DNA from: Ardenticatenaceae bacterium
GTDB lineage: Bacteria > Chloroflexota > Anaerolineae > Promineifilales > Promineifilaceae
Reading direction: 5' to 3'
NCBI GenBank assembly: GCA_020634215.1
Contig: JACKCD010000008.1
Span: forward strand, 1-64,000
DNA: 64,000 nucleotides
Shown here: positions 1 to 8,583 of the stretch, one piece after another
Layout: each line of letters begins with the position of its first letter
Position numbering within the stretch: position 1 is the first letter of the stretch
Made by a program: the position numbers and the translations under genes
The notes under the pieces: model-generated
What the model saw: the letters and a program-made list of their open reading frames with translations, nothing else
Told to the model about the DNA's origin: nothing
Databases searched by the model: none

Positions 1-243
1 GAGGCATGGCGGGATCGGTTGGTCTCGTTGGCTCCAACGCTGGAAGAAATGGCTGGCTGGGTTCCCGCGCTGCCGCTGATCGAGGAAGCAACAGCTGAAC
101 AGGTCTTTATGCCCCTTTTTGACTATGGCAACACGATCAACGGGCTGGCCGATTCGTCGTTAACTTGCCCCCCCGTGGGGTCGAAGCTGTTAAGTACCTA
201 CATGCTTTATTATGGGCAGCAGGTGAATGGGGTGGGAGATTAG
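1..243 (+). CDS. C-terminal fragment of an unrecognised protein (cut by window start)
   Basis: An open frame enters from the window edge and runs 80 codons to a TAG. The visible part contains the stretches EQVFMPLFDYGNTINGLADS and CPPVGSKLLSTYM, ending in a Gly/Val-rich tail. I do not recognise the family, and the N-terminal part is outside the window. The stop codon lies inside the left arm of an inverted repeat, so the repeat may also end the transcript. A start at position 19 exists, but the frame is open upstream of it, so the protein almost certainly begins earlier. Confidence 0.6.
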   Translation, partial: EAWRDRLVSLAPTLEEMAGWVPALPLIEEATAEQVFMPLFDYGNTINGLADSSLTCPPVGSKLLSTYMLYYGQQVNGVGD

Positions 244-297
244 AGATTGGAGATTGGGTGAATCTCCAATCTCTAATCTTCCAATCTCTCAATCCCC
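237..297. repeat. Heptad inverted repeat (AGATTGG type)
   Basis: Arms at 237-255 and 261-279 are complementary and are built from a 7-base unit of the type GAGATTG. Copies of the same design lie at 4726-4780 and 26041-26100, each in a gap or at a gene boundary. Transcribed, it would form a long stem directly after the preceding stop codon. Confidence 0.8.
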
Positions 298-384
298 CTG
301 TTCTCTTTGTGCTCTTTTGCTACACTTAGCCTATAAGATGCGAACATGAGTACGACAGACAACCAACGGCGGACAACCGACCAT

Positions 385-428
385 CCATTCTTTTTGTCCG
401 CGTTCGTCTGCGTTCGTCCGCGTCCCAT
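385..428. repeat. Simple repeat TCCGCGTTCGTC type
   Basis: Short direct units of the type GTCCGCGTTCGTC sit just upstream of the phosphoribosyltransferase gene. Related units recur near 19745-19822 and 61316-61345. Confidence 0.6.
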
Positions 429-451
429 TTTCACGAGGAGAAGCAAAGTAG

Positions 452-1000
452 ATGTCCCGACGGGAAACATACACGGTCCAAATTGCTGGCCTGACCCGGC
501 ACCTCCCCCTGTTTGAAGTCGCCCCAGGGGTGCGAATTGCCATTTTCAACATGCTGGGCGACACCAATGTGGTGAAAGCGTCCGCAGCGGCGCTGGCCGA
601 CAAGCTGCATGGCACAACCGCCGACGTACTTGTAACCGCCGAAGCCAAAAGCATCCCGCTGATCTACGAAATGAGTGCCCTGATGGGGCTACCCTATGTA
701 GTTTTACGCAAGGCGTACAAAGGCTACATGGGGGAAGCCCTGAGTGCGGAGACTGTTTCGATTACCACAGGCAAGCCGCAAACGCTCTACCTGGACGAAA
801 AAGACCGCGCTCTGATTGCTGACAAGCGGGTGATTATTGTGGATGATGTGATTAGTACGGGCAGCACGTTGCAGGGGATGGAGTCGGTGGTGGCGGGGGC
901 AAACGGCCATTTAATCCAAATCGCCGCCGTCTTCACCGAAGGGAAAGCTGACTGGAGCCATGTCGTGGCTTTAGGCAACCTCCCCGTTTTCACCAATTAA
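452..1000 (+). CDS. Type I phosphoribosyltransferase, adenine phosphoribosyltransferase-like
   Basis: This 182-residue protein is a purine-salvage type phosphoribosyltransferase. The PRPP-binding motif VIIVDDVISTGSTLQ lies near residue 130. It is preceded by the hood and flexible-loop regions expected of the Apt/Xpt group, including VTAEAKSIPLIYEMSALMG and the YKGYMGE segment. The ATG is preceded by GAGGAG at a good distance. Such enzymes transfer a ribose 5-phosphate group from PRPP to a purine base in the cytoplasm. Its length fits Apt (about 170-190). The exact base specificity (adenine or xanthine) cannot be read from sequence. The next gene follows after about 50 bases and a perfect 10-base inverted repeat. 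Confidence 0.85.
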   Translation: MSRRETYTVQIAGLTRHLPLFEVAPGVRIAIFNMLGDTNVVKASAAALADKLHGTTADVLVTAEAKSIPLIYEMSALMGLPYVVLRKAYKGYMGEALSAETVSITTGKPQTLYLDEKDRALIADKRVIIVDDVISTGSTLQGMESVVAGANGHLIQIAAVFTEGKADWSHVVALGNLPVFTN

Positions 1001-1009
1001 TCCCACAAT

Positions 1010-1039
1010 CTTGCAGGAAACCCTGGTGCTTCCTGCAAG
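1010..1039. repeat. Perfect 10-bp inverted repeat between two genes
   Basis: CTTGCAGGAA at 1010-1019 and TTCCTGCAAG at 1030-1039 form a stem with a 10-base loop. No T-run follows, so it is not a standard intrinsic terminator. It could stabilise the upstream message or regulate the aminotransferase. Confidence 0.5.
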
Positions 1040-1052
1040 ACTAAATCCCACC

Positions 1053-2234
1053 ATGAAATACAATTTTGATGAAGTCATTGACCGACGCGGCACCCATTCC
1101 GTCAAATGGGAAGCTGGCGAACTGCTAAAGGATTTTGGTCTAACCGACCGCTTTGACGAAGATACCATCTCGCTCTTTGTCGCCGATATGGATTTTCCTG
1201 TTCCCGAACCAGTTCTGGCTGCCCTCCACGCCCGCGTGGATCGCAAAATGTTTGGCTACAGCACCTACGACACCTCCCCCGACTATATTCAGGCCATTCA
1301 GGGCTGGTTTCGGCGGCGGCACGATTGGAACATAAACGCCGAGGCCATTGTCTACAGCCCCGGCACGGTGGAGGCGATCAACGTCCTCATCCGCACTTTT
1401 TCCCAACCGGGGGATGGCATCATTATCCAACGGCCGGTTTACGCCCCCTTCACCTCCGCCATCGAAGGCAACAATCGCCGCGTGGTCAACAACGCCCTCA
1501 TCAACAACGATGGCTACTACACCATTGACTTTGCCGACCTGGAAGCAAAAGCCCAAGACCCCAACACGACGATGTTTATCCTGTGCAGCCCCCACAACCC
1601 GGTGGGGCGCGTCTGGACACCCGAAGAACTGATCAAAATGGCCGAGATTTGCCTGGCAAACGACGTGGTGTTGGTGGCCGATGAAATCCACGGCGACCTC
1701 ATCCGACGCGGCCAAACCCATTACCCGCTTTGCACGCTGGTGGACGACGACCGGCTGATTGCCTGCACCGCCATCAACAAGACGTTTAACATGGCCGGGC
1801 TGCATTGCAGCAACATTGTGGTCAACAACAAGGAGATGCGCGAGGCATTTAAGAAGGAACTGGGGTGGAAAACCCCCACCCCCTTTGCCATCACCGCCCT
1901 GATTGCCGCCTACAACGAGGGGGAGGAGTGGCTGGAACAGGTGAATGATTATATTGACGGCAATATCGCTTTTTTGGAGCAGTTCTTGAAGGAGCGAATG
2001 CCGCAGGTGAAGTTCCGCATTCCTGAGGGAACCTATATTGGCTGGCTGGATTTTAGCGGCTATGGGCTGACGGATGTGGAGATTCACGACCGAATTTACA
2101 ACAAAGGGAATGTGGTGCTGGAAGACGGCACAATGTTTGGGCCGGAGGGGGCGGGATACCAGCGCATTTGCCTGCCCAGCCCGCGCAGCCTGATTGCGGC
2201 GGCGATGGAACGAATTGCAGCGCAATTCCCATAA
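1053..2234 (+). CDS. MalY/PatB-type PLP-dependent C-S lyase/aminotransferase
   Basis: A 393-residue fold-type I PLP enzyme. The start at 1053 gives MKYNFDEVIDRRGTHSVKWE, the usual beginning of the MalY/PatB group; the frame also extends upstream to a TTG that would add a non-homologous tail. The PLP lysine is in TAINKTFNMAGLH, and the earlier motifs SPHNPVGRVW and ADEIHGDL match the cofactor-binding Asn and Asp/His segments. Family members act as cystathionine beta-lyases and usually cleave carbon-sulfur bonds of cystathionine or cysteine conjugates. A sulfur-amino-acid role fits. Another Cys/Met PLP enzyme is encoded at 28304-29485. Confidence 0.88.
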   Translation: MKYNFDEVIDRRGTHSVKWEAGELLKDFGLTDRFDEDTISLFVADMDFPVPEPVLAALHARVDRKMFGYSTYDTSPDYIQAIQGWFRRRHDWNINAEAIVYSPGTVEAINVLIRTFSQPGDGIIIQRPVYAPFTSAIEGNNRRVVNNALINNDGYYTIDFADLEAKAQDPNTTMFILCSPHNPVGRVWTPEELIKMAEICLANDVVLVADEIHGDLIRRGQTHYPLCTLVDDDRLIACTAINKTFNMAGLHCSNIVVNNKEMREAFKKELGWKTPTPFAITALIAAYNEGEEWLEQVNDYIDGNIAFLEQFLKERMPQVKFRIPEGTYIGWLDFSGYGLTDVEIHDRIYNKGNVVLEDGTMFGPEGAGYQRICLPSPRSLIAAAMERIAAQFP

Positions 2235-2242
2235 AGACACCT

Positions 2243-2319
2243 GGTAGGGGCAAATCCGTGTGTTTGCCTCCATGTGTTTGCCCAACCTAGCAGGGCAGAC
2301 ACGTGGGTCTGCCCCTACC
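2243..2319. repeat. Intergenic inverted repeat GGTAGGGGCA
   Basis: GGTAGGGGCA at 2243-2252 pairs with TGCCCCTACC at 2310-2319, with further internal half-matches. It lies between two convergent genes. A similar GTAGGGGC/GCCCCTAC arrangement is present in the gap near 3329-3460. Confidence 0.6.
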
Positions 2320-2358
2320 GTCTTTCTTCTAAATCTACAGGATTTTAGCAGCCAGCCA

Positions 2359-3267
2359 TCAGGAACCAGAACCGATGGCGGCAGCCAAGCGAAAACCGAG
2401 ATCAAAGCCGGAATCGGCAACATCATTTCTATAGCGATCTGATGCCAACGCATGCTCAAGCGCATCATCTGACGAGTTGCCACGCATCACCCGACCGCCG
2501 TTTTCATGTTCAGTTGTCGTCCATTCCCAAACGTTACCGCACATATCCGTACAGCCATAGGGGCTATCTCCCTGCGGTGAATAGCGGCCAACGGCCGTTG
2601 TTCCCCCAATCCCCGCCTCCTCCGTATTAGCACACCCCTCGCGCCACGCCCCCCAGGGATAATCCCGCCCATCCGTTCCCCGCGCCGCCTTCTCCCACTG
2701 CTCCTCCGTCGGTAGCACCATCCCCGCCCACTTGGCAAACGCCGTTGCATCATGCCAATTTACCAGTACCACCGGATGGTTGGCTTTATCAACTGGAAAG
2801 GTACGTCTTTCCTCATCCCAAGCATAGGGTTCTTGGATGTCAAGCCATGCTTTTGGCACGCGATGGTGCGGGTTGGCATCCAAAAACCGCTTGTAGATGG
2901 CGTTGGTGATGGGGGTTTTACTAATCCAGTAGCCCGGCAGTTCCCGCCTTTCCTTATTTTCGCCGTACAAAAACGGCCCTGGTGGGACGTAACGCATTTC
3001 CAGCCCCGTCTTGCTGTCCACGTAGGCAAAAAATTGTTGATAAGCGACTGCTTTGGAGCCATCTCCGGCTACCACCAGCAATTTTTCCGCCATCCCACTT
3101 CGTTCAGCATATCCTATCAGTTGCATCACCTTCTGCGGCTTGGTCATGCCAATAGTGAATAAATCGCCCACTTCAGGAAAATGATCAAATACAAGAATCT
3201 CAAGTTCTTCGTCGCTGTAATATTTTTGCAAAAATTGGCGCAACTGCGCCCGGTTGGGTGTTGTCAT
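2359..3267 (-). CDS. Effector-associated domain (EAD1-like) fused to FGE-sulfatase/SUMF1-like domain
   Basis: A 302-residue two-domain protein. Residues about 5-80 form a small helical domain with LRQFLQKYYSDEELEIL, FPEVGDLFTIGM and KVMQLIGYAERSG. This is the pattern of effector-associated domain 1, an adaptor found on modular bacterial conflict and signalling proteins. From about residue 90 onward the chain has SUMF1/FGE-like hallmarks: MRYVPPGPFLYG, PVVLVNWHDATAFAKWAG, LPTEEQWEKAARGTDGRDYPWG, CGNVWEWTTTE and RVMRGNSS. The FGE fold either makes formylglycine or serves as a binding scaffold, and I cannot tell which here. No second EAD partner is visible nearby. It stands alone, antiparallel to its left neighbour. 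Confidence 0.78.
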   Translation of the reverse strand: MTTPNRAQLRQFLQKYYSDEELEILVFDHFPEVGDLFTIGMTKPQKVMQLIGYAERSGMAEKLLVVAGDGSKAVAYQQFFAYVDSKTGLEMRYVPPGPFLYGENKERRELPGYWISKTPITNAIYKRFLDANPHHRVPKAWLDIQEPYAWDEERRTFPVDKANHPVVLVNWHDATAFAKWAGMVLPTEEQWEKAARGTDGRDYPWGAWREGCANTEEAGIGGTTAVGRYSPQGDSPYGCTDMCGNVWEWTTTEHENGGRVMRGNSSDDALEHALASDRYRNDVADSGFDLGFRLAAAIGSGS

Positions 3268-3328
3268 CAGCCGGTCTCACACATTGGTTTGGCAATGGTG
3301 CCAAGTGTAGCAGAAACCGGGTCGGCAC

Positions 3329-3508
3329 GGTAGGGGCGTATTGCATACGCCCTTTGCCCTCGTATTATCCGAACAGGGGAATGGTGGCAGAGGCGCGGGC
3401 GAGACGGTGCGGTGGATTGGCCGCCTGTTCACCATGCACCTTTCCGCACCGTCTAGCCCCTACCCAATGGTGGGGTGGGTTGCCGGCCGCCAGCCCGCTA
3501 CACCAGCT
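3329..3508. repeat. Repeat-rich gap between two minus-strand genes
   Basis: The gap at 3268-3508 holds no gene. It contains GGTAGGGGCG near 3329, a later GCCCCTACC, and the inverted pair GACGGTGCGG / CCGCACCGTC. These suggest a decayed copy of the GGTAGGGGCA repeat seen at 2243-2319. Confidence 0.4.
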
Positions 3509-4723
3509 CTATTCATAGCGAAAACGCCAAACGCCGATGGTGAAGAAAAGGAGGGCGAAGCCAAGCAGAACGCTGCCTTCCAGCAGCACATCGGCCACCC
3601 CCTGCCCGCGCAGCACGATGTCGGAGAGGCCACGCATGGCCCAGGTGGTGGGGAGAATGTGAACGGCCGTTTGCATCCCCTGCGGAAAAACCTCCAGCGG
3701 AATCCACGCCCCACCCAGCAGCGCCAGCGCCATCCCCATCATAATGCTCAGGCTGTTGGCCTGGCTTTCGGTTTTGGTAAACGCCCCCAGCATCACGCCA
3801 AAGGCCACCGCCGCCAGCCCAAACAGGAACAGCATCAGCGCCAGCCCGGCAACCGAGTGACCCCAATTCACCCGCAGCACATAGACCCCAAACAGCACCA
3901 AAATCGTCATCTGCACCAGCCCCAGCCCAAGCTGGCTGGCGACAGTGCCCAGCAGATAGGTGGCGGTGTGGGTGGGCGTAACCAACAGCCGCCGCAGCGT
4001 GCCCTGCGCCCGTTCAAAGGCCAAATAGCCAGAGGTTCCCAGCAGCGGAATGAGAACCCAGGTGAGCAACTGCCCCACCGCTTGATGCGCCGCGCCGTCA
4101 AAGCCGCCGGTGGCCGCTTCGGGCTGGGTGACGGCAATCCGTTGGGGGGCTTCGGCAACGGCCGTTTGTGCCAGTGCCAACCCCTCGGCAAAATAAGCTG
4201 CCCGTTCGGTGGGGGTAGTAAACGGCCGTTTCTCCTCCGCCACCATCACGCTGCTCTGCGCCGCCGCCGCCGCCTGCCCCAGCGACCCCACCGCCGCTTG
4301 AATCGCCTGCTGTGCGGCAATGGCATTGGTGTTGTTGGGAGCTTGGGTCAGGTCAAGAACGGCTGGTTCGGCAGGCTCACCAGCCGCCACCCGCTCACCA
4401 AACCCGGCCGGAATCCGCAGCAACGCCGCGTGTTCATTGTCGCCAAACCGCGTTTCCGCTTCCGCCGCCGCCACCAATTCCGGCCGCACCGTTTTGGAAG
4501 CCGTCAGCAAAGCCAGCAGTTCATCCGCCATCTCGCCGCTATCCTCATTCACCACCAGCACCGGAATCCGGTTGTCGCCATCGCCGCCAAACTGCGCCCC
4601 GCCGAGAATGACCGTAAACAGCAGCGGCAAAACCAAAAAGAAAAGCAGTTCCGACCGGCTTGAAAAGCGCACCCGTGCATCTTTCCACATCATTGCCCAA
4701 ATTTTTTGCATCATCATCACCAT
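3509..4723 (-). CDS. ABC-2 type transporter permease
   Basis: A membrane permease of about 404 residues. It has an N-terminal transmembrane helix (SELLFFLVLPLLFTVILGG), a large external region, then five hydrophobic segments in the C-terminal half (for example GLALMLFLFGLAAVAFGVMLG). This is the YhgE/DrrB-like ABC-2 layout. It is the last of three co-directional genes and pairs with the permease before it and the ATPase at 6123. The start is uncertain. ATG at 4723 avoids a repeat, but an ATGA overlap with the upstream stop at 4783-4786 is also in frame and would add about 20 residues encoded by the AGATTGG repeat. The substrate is unknown. Confidence 0.85.
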   Translation of the reverse strand: MVMMMQKIWAMMWKDARVRFSSRSELLFFLVLPLLFTVILGGAQFGGDGDNRIPVLVVNEDSGEMADELLALLTASKTVRPELVAAAEAETRFGDNEHAALLRIPAGFGERVAAGEPAEPAVLDLTQAPNNTNAIAAQQAIQAAVGSLGQAAAAAQSSVMVAEEKRPFTTPTERAAYFAEGLALAQTAVAEAPQRIAVTQPEAATGGFDGAAHQAVGQLLTWVLIPLLGTSGYLAFERAQGTLRRLLVTPTHTATYLLGTVASQLGLGLVQMTILVLFGVYVLRVNWGHSVAGLALMLFLFGLAAVAFGVMLGAFTKTESQANSLSIMMGMALALLGGAWIPLEVFPQGMQTAVHILPTTWAMRGLSDIVLRGQGVADVLLEGSVLLGFALLFFTIGVWRFRYE

Positions 4724-4725
4724 TT

Positions 4726-4780
4726 TAGAGATTGGAGATTGGAGATTGATGAAGGTTCGCAATCTCCAATCTCTAATCTC
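4726..4780. repeat. Heptad inverted repeat (AGATTGG type)
   Basis: Arms at about 4726-4747 and 4761-4780 are complementary and built from GAGATTG-like 7-base units. It sits exactly at the junction of the two ABC-2 permease genes and stays open in the reading frame of the downstream permease. Confidence 0.8.
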
Positions 4781-4782
4781 TC

Positions 4783-6039
4783 TCATGCCACCGCCCAACG
4801 CCGCCGCAGCATTAGCAATGCCGCGCCAAAAACCAGTGCCGTCATCAACAGCAGTGCCAGCACGGGCGTGACCACATCGGCCAGCGTGCCGCCGGTTGCC
4901 AGCGACAAAAAGCCGTCCATGGCCCAGGCATGAGGGGTAATTTTACCCGCCGCTTCCAGCAGCCCGCCCATTTGCGCCGTAGGGAAGAAGGTGCCGCCCA
5001 AAATGCCAAAGAGGAGCATAACGGCCGTTCCTGCACTCCCCACCTGACCCGGCGTGTTGGACAACGAGGCCACCAGCAGCCCCCAGCTTGTGGCCGCCAG
5101 CGCCACGGCCACAATCAGCAGCGCCACGCCGAGGCCGTTGCCCCAGCGCAGTTGAAACAGCAGCGTGGTTGCCACAATCAAAATGGTAACTTGCGCCACG
5201 CCCGTCAGAAAGGTACCTACCACTTTGCCACCCAACACCTGCGCCAGCGAGGTGGGGGAAACGAGCAACCGCGACAGCGTGCCTTGCTCCTGCTCCTGCA
5301 AAATGGAGCGAGCGCCGATGGTGACGGTATACATAAGGAAGAAAATTGCCATGCTGGGAGCGAAAAAGGACAGCACGTTAAAGCCGCCGTCGCTGCTGCC
5401 GCTGGCGGTGTGGGTGTCAATCACAATGTTGGCGGCTGCGTCCTGGCTGTTGCCAAAGAGGTCATTGCCGATGGCAACGGCCGTTTCTTCCATCTCATCC
5501 ATCTCCACCAACCCATTCGTTGCCAACTGGGTCATCGTCACCTGCATCGTCAGTTGGTTGCGCTCCACCCGGTTGACAAACTCTGTCACCACCGCCTCGA
5601 CCACGCTGGCTCCAATCGGCCGGCCGGGGTTGGCATACACCTCAATGGGCATCGTCGCGCCCGTTTGCCCTGTGGCGCGGTCGGGGAAGATGCTGGCGCT
5701 AAAGCCGGTGGGAACCAGTACGGCAGCGGCAACCGCGTCATCGTCTACCTGTTGGCGGGCGGTTTCGGTGGAAACGGCCGTTTGCACCACCAACAAATCC
5801 GCCAATTCCTCCGACTGCATCACATCGAGCAAAAAGCCGCCTAGCTCGCCCTCGTCCTCATTCACCAGCACCAGCGGAACAGGGTCAATCCCGTTATTGC
5901 TGCCGTCGCTAAACGCCCCCGTCACCGCCCCCATCCCCAGCGTCAGCACAAACGGAGCCGCCAGCATCATAATCAACGCCGCCCGGTCGCGGAAGGTGAC
6001 GATTAAATCTTTCCAGCCTATGGTTAGTAGTTTGAGCAT
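4783..6039 (-). CDS. ABC-2 type transporter permease
   Basis: A 418-residue ABC-2 permease: one N-terminal membrane helix (ALIMMLAAPFVLTLGMGA), an extracytoplasmic domain of about 190 residues, then five membrane helices. The last is VVTPVLALLLMTALVFGAALL. ATG at 6039 is chosen because GGGAGA lies at a good distance; an ATG at 6051 is possible. It overlaps or abuts the second permease, so the two probably form a heterodimer driven by the ATPase encoded upstream at 6123-7070. The closest recognisable design is the DrrAB/YhgE type of drug or lipid exporter. The cargo cannot be inferred. Confidence 0.87.
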   Translation of the reverse strand: MLKLLTIGWKDLIVTFRDRAALIMMLAAPFVLTLGMGAVTGAFSDGSNNGIDPVPLVLVNEDEGELGGFLLDVMQSEELADLLVVQTAVSTETARQQVDDDAVAAAVLVPTGFSASIFPDRATGQTGATMPIEVYANPGRPIGASVVEAVVTEFVNRVERNQLTMQVTMTQLATNGLVEMDEMEETAVAIGNDLFGNSQDAAANIVIDTHTASGSSDGGFNVLSFFAPSMAIFFLMYTVTIGARSILQEQEQGTLSRLLVSPTSLAQVLGGKVVGTFLTGVAQVTILIVATTLLFQLRWGNGLGVALLIVAVALAATSWGLLVASLSNTPGQVGSAGTAVMLLFGILGGTFFPTAQMGGLLEAAGKITPHAWAMDGFLSLATGGTLADVVTPVLALLLMTALVFGAALLMLRRRWAVA

Positions 6040-6052
6040 GTTGTCTCCCATT

Positions 6053-6125
6053 GGCAGTAAACAGTAATCGGTAATCAGTCATCAGTACTGAACACTGATA
6101 ACTGATAACCGATTACCGATTACTA
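6053..6125. repeat. Inverted repeat of TAATCGGTAATCAGT units
   Basis: Direct and inverted short units of the type GGTAATCAGT and ACTGATTACC fill the 80-base gap between the ATPase and permease genes. Related elements lie at 14213-14297 and 16141-16234, again at gaps inside ABC transporter operons. Confidence 0.75.
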
Positions 6126-7070
6126 GTCTCTCAATGCCCGCCCCGTCAAATGCAAAAAGACCGCTTCCAAATTGGGTTCGGCGATGTCTACGGAGCGGAT
6201 GCGGAGGTTGTGGGCGTTGGCAATGGCAACGACATCGGGCAAAACGGCCGTTGTTTCCGTCACCCCCAGCACCAGTTCATCTGCCAAAGTCGTCACCTGT
6301 AGCACCCCATCCACCCCTTCAAACAAAGCCGCCTCCCCATTCATAAGCTGCCCTTCGCCAAAATGGAGCCGCAGCGTCTCCTGCTGCCCCACCAGCCGCG
6401 TCAGCTCTTTTTGCGTCCCCAGGGCAATTAGCTTGCCGTGATCCATAATCCCCACCCGATCCGACAATTCTTCGGCCTCCTCCATGTAGTGGGTCGTATA
6501 CAGCACCGTCATCCCCTGGTCGCGCAGTTCCAGCACCATATCCAAAATGCGGCGGCGGCTCTGTGGGTCAATCCCCACCGTTGGCTCATCCATAAACAGC
6601 AGTTGCGGTTTGTGGAGCAGCCCGGCGGCAATGTTGATCCGTCGCTTCATGCCGCCGGAGTAGCTGCCCACCCGGTCATCGGCACGGTCACGCAAATCTA
6701 CCTGGGTCAGCACCTCCTCCACCCGCTCCTTGAGCGCCCCACCGCCCATGCCATACATCCGCCCCCAAAAGTGCAAATTTTGCCGCGCCGACAGGGCATC
6801 ATAGAGGGCAATTTCTTGCGGCACCACGCCGATGGCTTGTTTGGCTGCCTGGGGGTCGGTGAGGAGAGAACGGCCGTTAACCACCACCTTCCCCGAGGAC
6901 GGCCGCAGCAGGGTACTCAACATCGAAATTGCCGTCGTCTTGCCCGCCCCGTTTGGCCCCAGCAGGCTAAAAATCTCGCCGCGCACCATGCAAAACGACA
7001 CCCCCTGCACCGCCTCAAAATCACCAAATCGTTTCCGTAAATCTTTCACCGTCAAAATTGGTTCTGCCAT
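6123..7070 (-). CDS. ABC transporter ATP-binding protein (DrrA-like)
   Basis: A 315-residue ATPase that powers the two ABC-2 permeases downstream. Walker A is GPNGAGKTT (near residue 40), the signature is YSGGMKRR, Walker B with catalytic Glu is LLFMDEPTVGID, and the H-loop is YTTHYMEEAEEL. A C-terminal extension of about 90 residues resembles the DrrA/CcmA subgroup, which works with drug or lipid exporters. GAGG lies about nine bases before the ATG. It is the first gene of the three-gene operon 7070 to 3509. Confidence 0.93.
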   Translation of the reverse strand: MAEPILTVKDLRKRFGDFEAVQGVSFCMVRGEIFSLLGPNGAGKTTAISMLSTLLRPSSGKVVVNGRSLLTDPQAAKQAIGVVPQEIALYDALSARQNLHFWGRMYGMGGGALKERVEEVLTQVDLRDRADDRVGSYSGGMKRRINIAAGLLHKPQLLFMDEPTVGIDPQSRRRILDMVLELRDQGMTVLYTTHYMEEAEELSDRVGIMDHGKLIALGTQKELTRLVGQQETLRLHFGEGQLMNGEAALFEGVDGVLQVTTLADELVLGVTETTAVLPDVVAIANAHNLRIRSVDIAEPNLEAVFLHLTGRALRD

Positions 7071-7434
7071 CGTTTTACCTCAAATGGTCCTATAGAAATT
7101 CGTGGGTTGACGTGATGCGTGGTGCGTCAAAAAGCCCATTAGCCACGCACCACGTACCACGCACCAAATTTATCAACTTCATGAAATCCAACAGAACCCG
7201 CAAATTTAAAAGCAGGCTCATCATACCATGCCCCCCCTGCCATCTCATGTCCCAAAGGTCATAACCTGGTCATGTTTTCACTGTGACCTGGCTCGTCAAC
7301 GGCACGGCTTGTTGCGTTGGGGGTTACGAATGTGTTAGAAGAAAGGGGGGATTTAGGGGAATTAACGGCCGTTTGTGCCGACTTTCACACGTATGTAGCG
7401 GGGTTGAATGGGGTGGGGTGGGGCATAACGGCCG
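7071..7434. other. 364-base gap, no gene recognised
   Basis: The gap contains an imperfect inverted repeat near 7112-7168 made of TGCGTGGTGCGT and ACGCACCACG-type units. Two copies of the dispersed palindrome ACGGCCGT lie at 7365 and 7428. I see no convincing coding frame. It presumably holds the promoter for the ABC operon, but I cannot point to a good -35/-10 pair. Confidence 0.4.
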
Positions 7435-8013
7435 TTACGAATCGTCATCCCCTATCCAACTGTCATAGCCATCTTCAAGCATATGGTAACGCCCGTGCGC
7501 CCAACTGTAAAAACGCTGCCACGTCGTCAGAACCGTCTCGGTTCCTGCAATTTTCACCACAACGCCCGCTTCCACAAGACGACGTATCTCCCGCAGCTCA
7601 CTGACCAGGGATCCCCAGCCAGTAGGCCGCTGCCCCAAGGCTCCCATGTCTTCCCTTTCCTCATACAATCCATCCAATGCCTTGAGCATTTCAAGCGTGA
7701 GGGCATGTTCTTTGATGGGAATATGAATGGTGACGCCGCTTTCGCTAAGCGCCAGCATAAAGGTCTCATGACTTTCAAACAGCTTGACAACAAATGCGTC
7801 CTTGAAACCAAACCAGGGTGTCGGCCATCCATGAGATTTAGCCCAGCCTTTTAGCTCTTTAAGGTCGGACAACTGAATTTGCGTTCCCCCTTGACGATGC
7901 AATTGATGCACTTCGAGAAAACTATGATTCTCCAGAGTCACCCTTTGCTTGGCCCAGGCAGGGATGTCATGTCTCATTTTAATTGTTTCCATCTCATCAA
8001 TCCCTCTAACCAT
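7435..8013 (-). CDS. Hypothetical protein next to the YefM-YoeB module
   Basis: About 192 residues from an ATG at 8013 that follows TTGAGG; the frame is open a little further upstream. I do not recognise a family. It is soluble, rich in Trp and Glu, with segments such as GWPTPWFGFKDAFVVKLFES and WQRFYSWAHGRYHMLEDG and an acidic tail. It lies about 70 bases after the YoeB gene in the same direction and could be co-transcribed. It contains no copy of the dispersed ACGGCCGT palindrome. Confidence 0.6.
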   Translation of the reverse strand: MVRGIDEMETIKMRHDIPAWAKQRVTLENHSFLEVHQLHRQGGTQIQLSDLKELKGWAKSHGWPTPWFGFKDAFVVKLFESHETFMLALSESGVTIHIPIKEHALTLEMLKALDGLYEEREDMGALGQRPTGWGSLVSELREIRRLVEAGVVVKIAGTETVLTTWQRFYSWAHGRYHMLEDGYDSWIGDDDS

Positions 8014-8080
8014 AGGCCTCAACCAACCTGAAAAGTAGAGTCTCAGTTCACAGGCTTCCCAACGCACTCCTACTTGAACG

Positions 8081-8335
8081 CTAATAATGATGGCGCAATT
8101 GAGCTATGAGTAAATCATCAGCGACAACTTTGTAAACAATACGGTGTTCTCTGTCTATACGCCGAGACCAATAACCAGAAAGTCCAAACTTGAGTGGTTC
8201 CGGTTTGCCTGTTCCTGAATAAGATGTGCGCTGAATATCTTTGATAAGCGCATTGATACGTTTCAGGGTCTTCTTATCTGCGTTTTGCCAGTACAAATAG
8301 TCATCCCAGGCGTTTTCAGAGAAAATCAGCCTCAT
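8081..8335 (-). CDS. yoeB: YoeB-family toxin, ribosome-dependent mRNA interferase
   Basis: 84 residues, the normal size for Txe/YoeB. Diagnostic segments are SENAWDDYLYWQ, INALIKDIQR, GKPEPLKFGLSGYWSRRI, EHRIVYKV and the terminal RHHY. These hold the catalytic Glu, Arg and His and the final Tyr used for ribosome-dependent mRNA cleavage at the A site. Its ATG overlaps the antitoxin stop by four bases (ATGA), which gives translational coupling. It is the toxin half of a type II toxin-antitoxin pair in the accessory stretch. Confidence 0.93.
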   Translation of the reverse strand: MRLIFSENAWDDYLYWQNADKKTLKRINALIKDIQRTSYSGTGKPEPLKFGLSGYWSRRIDREHRIVYKVVADDLLIAQLRHHY

Positions 8336-8583
8336 TCAATTAGCCCTCGTTCTGTGCCGCGACCACTTTCCAGTTCAAGGATTGACTCCATCAAACGCTT
8401 GGCATTCTTAGGGCTGCGTAACAAATAAGCAGTTTCCTCAAGCGCCTGATAATCCTCCAAAGATAGCATGACAACAGAACGATTGTTTTGTCGAGTCACG
8501 ATGATAGGTGTATGGTCATCACAAACTTGATCCATTCTTTGGGCTAATGTCTGGCGAACGACCGTGTAGTTAATAGCTTCCAT
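8332..8583 (-). CDS. yefM: YefM-family antitoxin
   Basis: 83 residues with the Phd/YefM fold: a DNA-binding N-terminal half (NYTVVRQTLAQRMDQVCDDHTPIIVTRQNN), the SVVMLSLEDYQALEETAYLLRSP motif, and a flexible acidic tail that would bind YoeB. GGAGG precedes the ATG. YefM normally represses its own operon and neutralises YoeB. Confidence 0.93.
   Translation of the reverse strand: MEAINYTVVRQTLAQRMDQVCDDHTPIIVTRQNNRSVVMLSLEDYQALEETAYLLRSPKNAKRLMESILELESGRGTERGLIE

Noticed and set aside
1140..2483. 447-codon minus-strand open frame
   Set aside because: It lies opposite the MalY/PatB-type gene, which has clear family motifs; the minus frame has no recognisable protein features and is a GC-rich shadow.
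3341..4663. 440-codon plus-strand open frame rich in His, Gln, Arg and Pro
   Set aside because: It is the complement of the ABC-2 permease and shows the low-complexity composition of an antisense frame.
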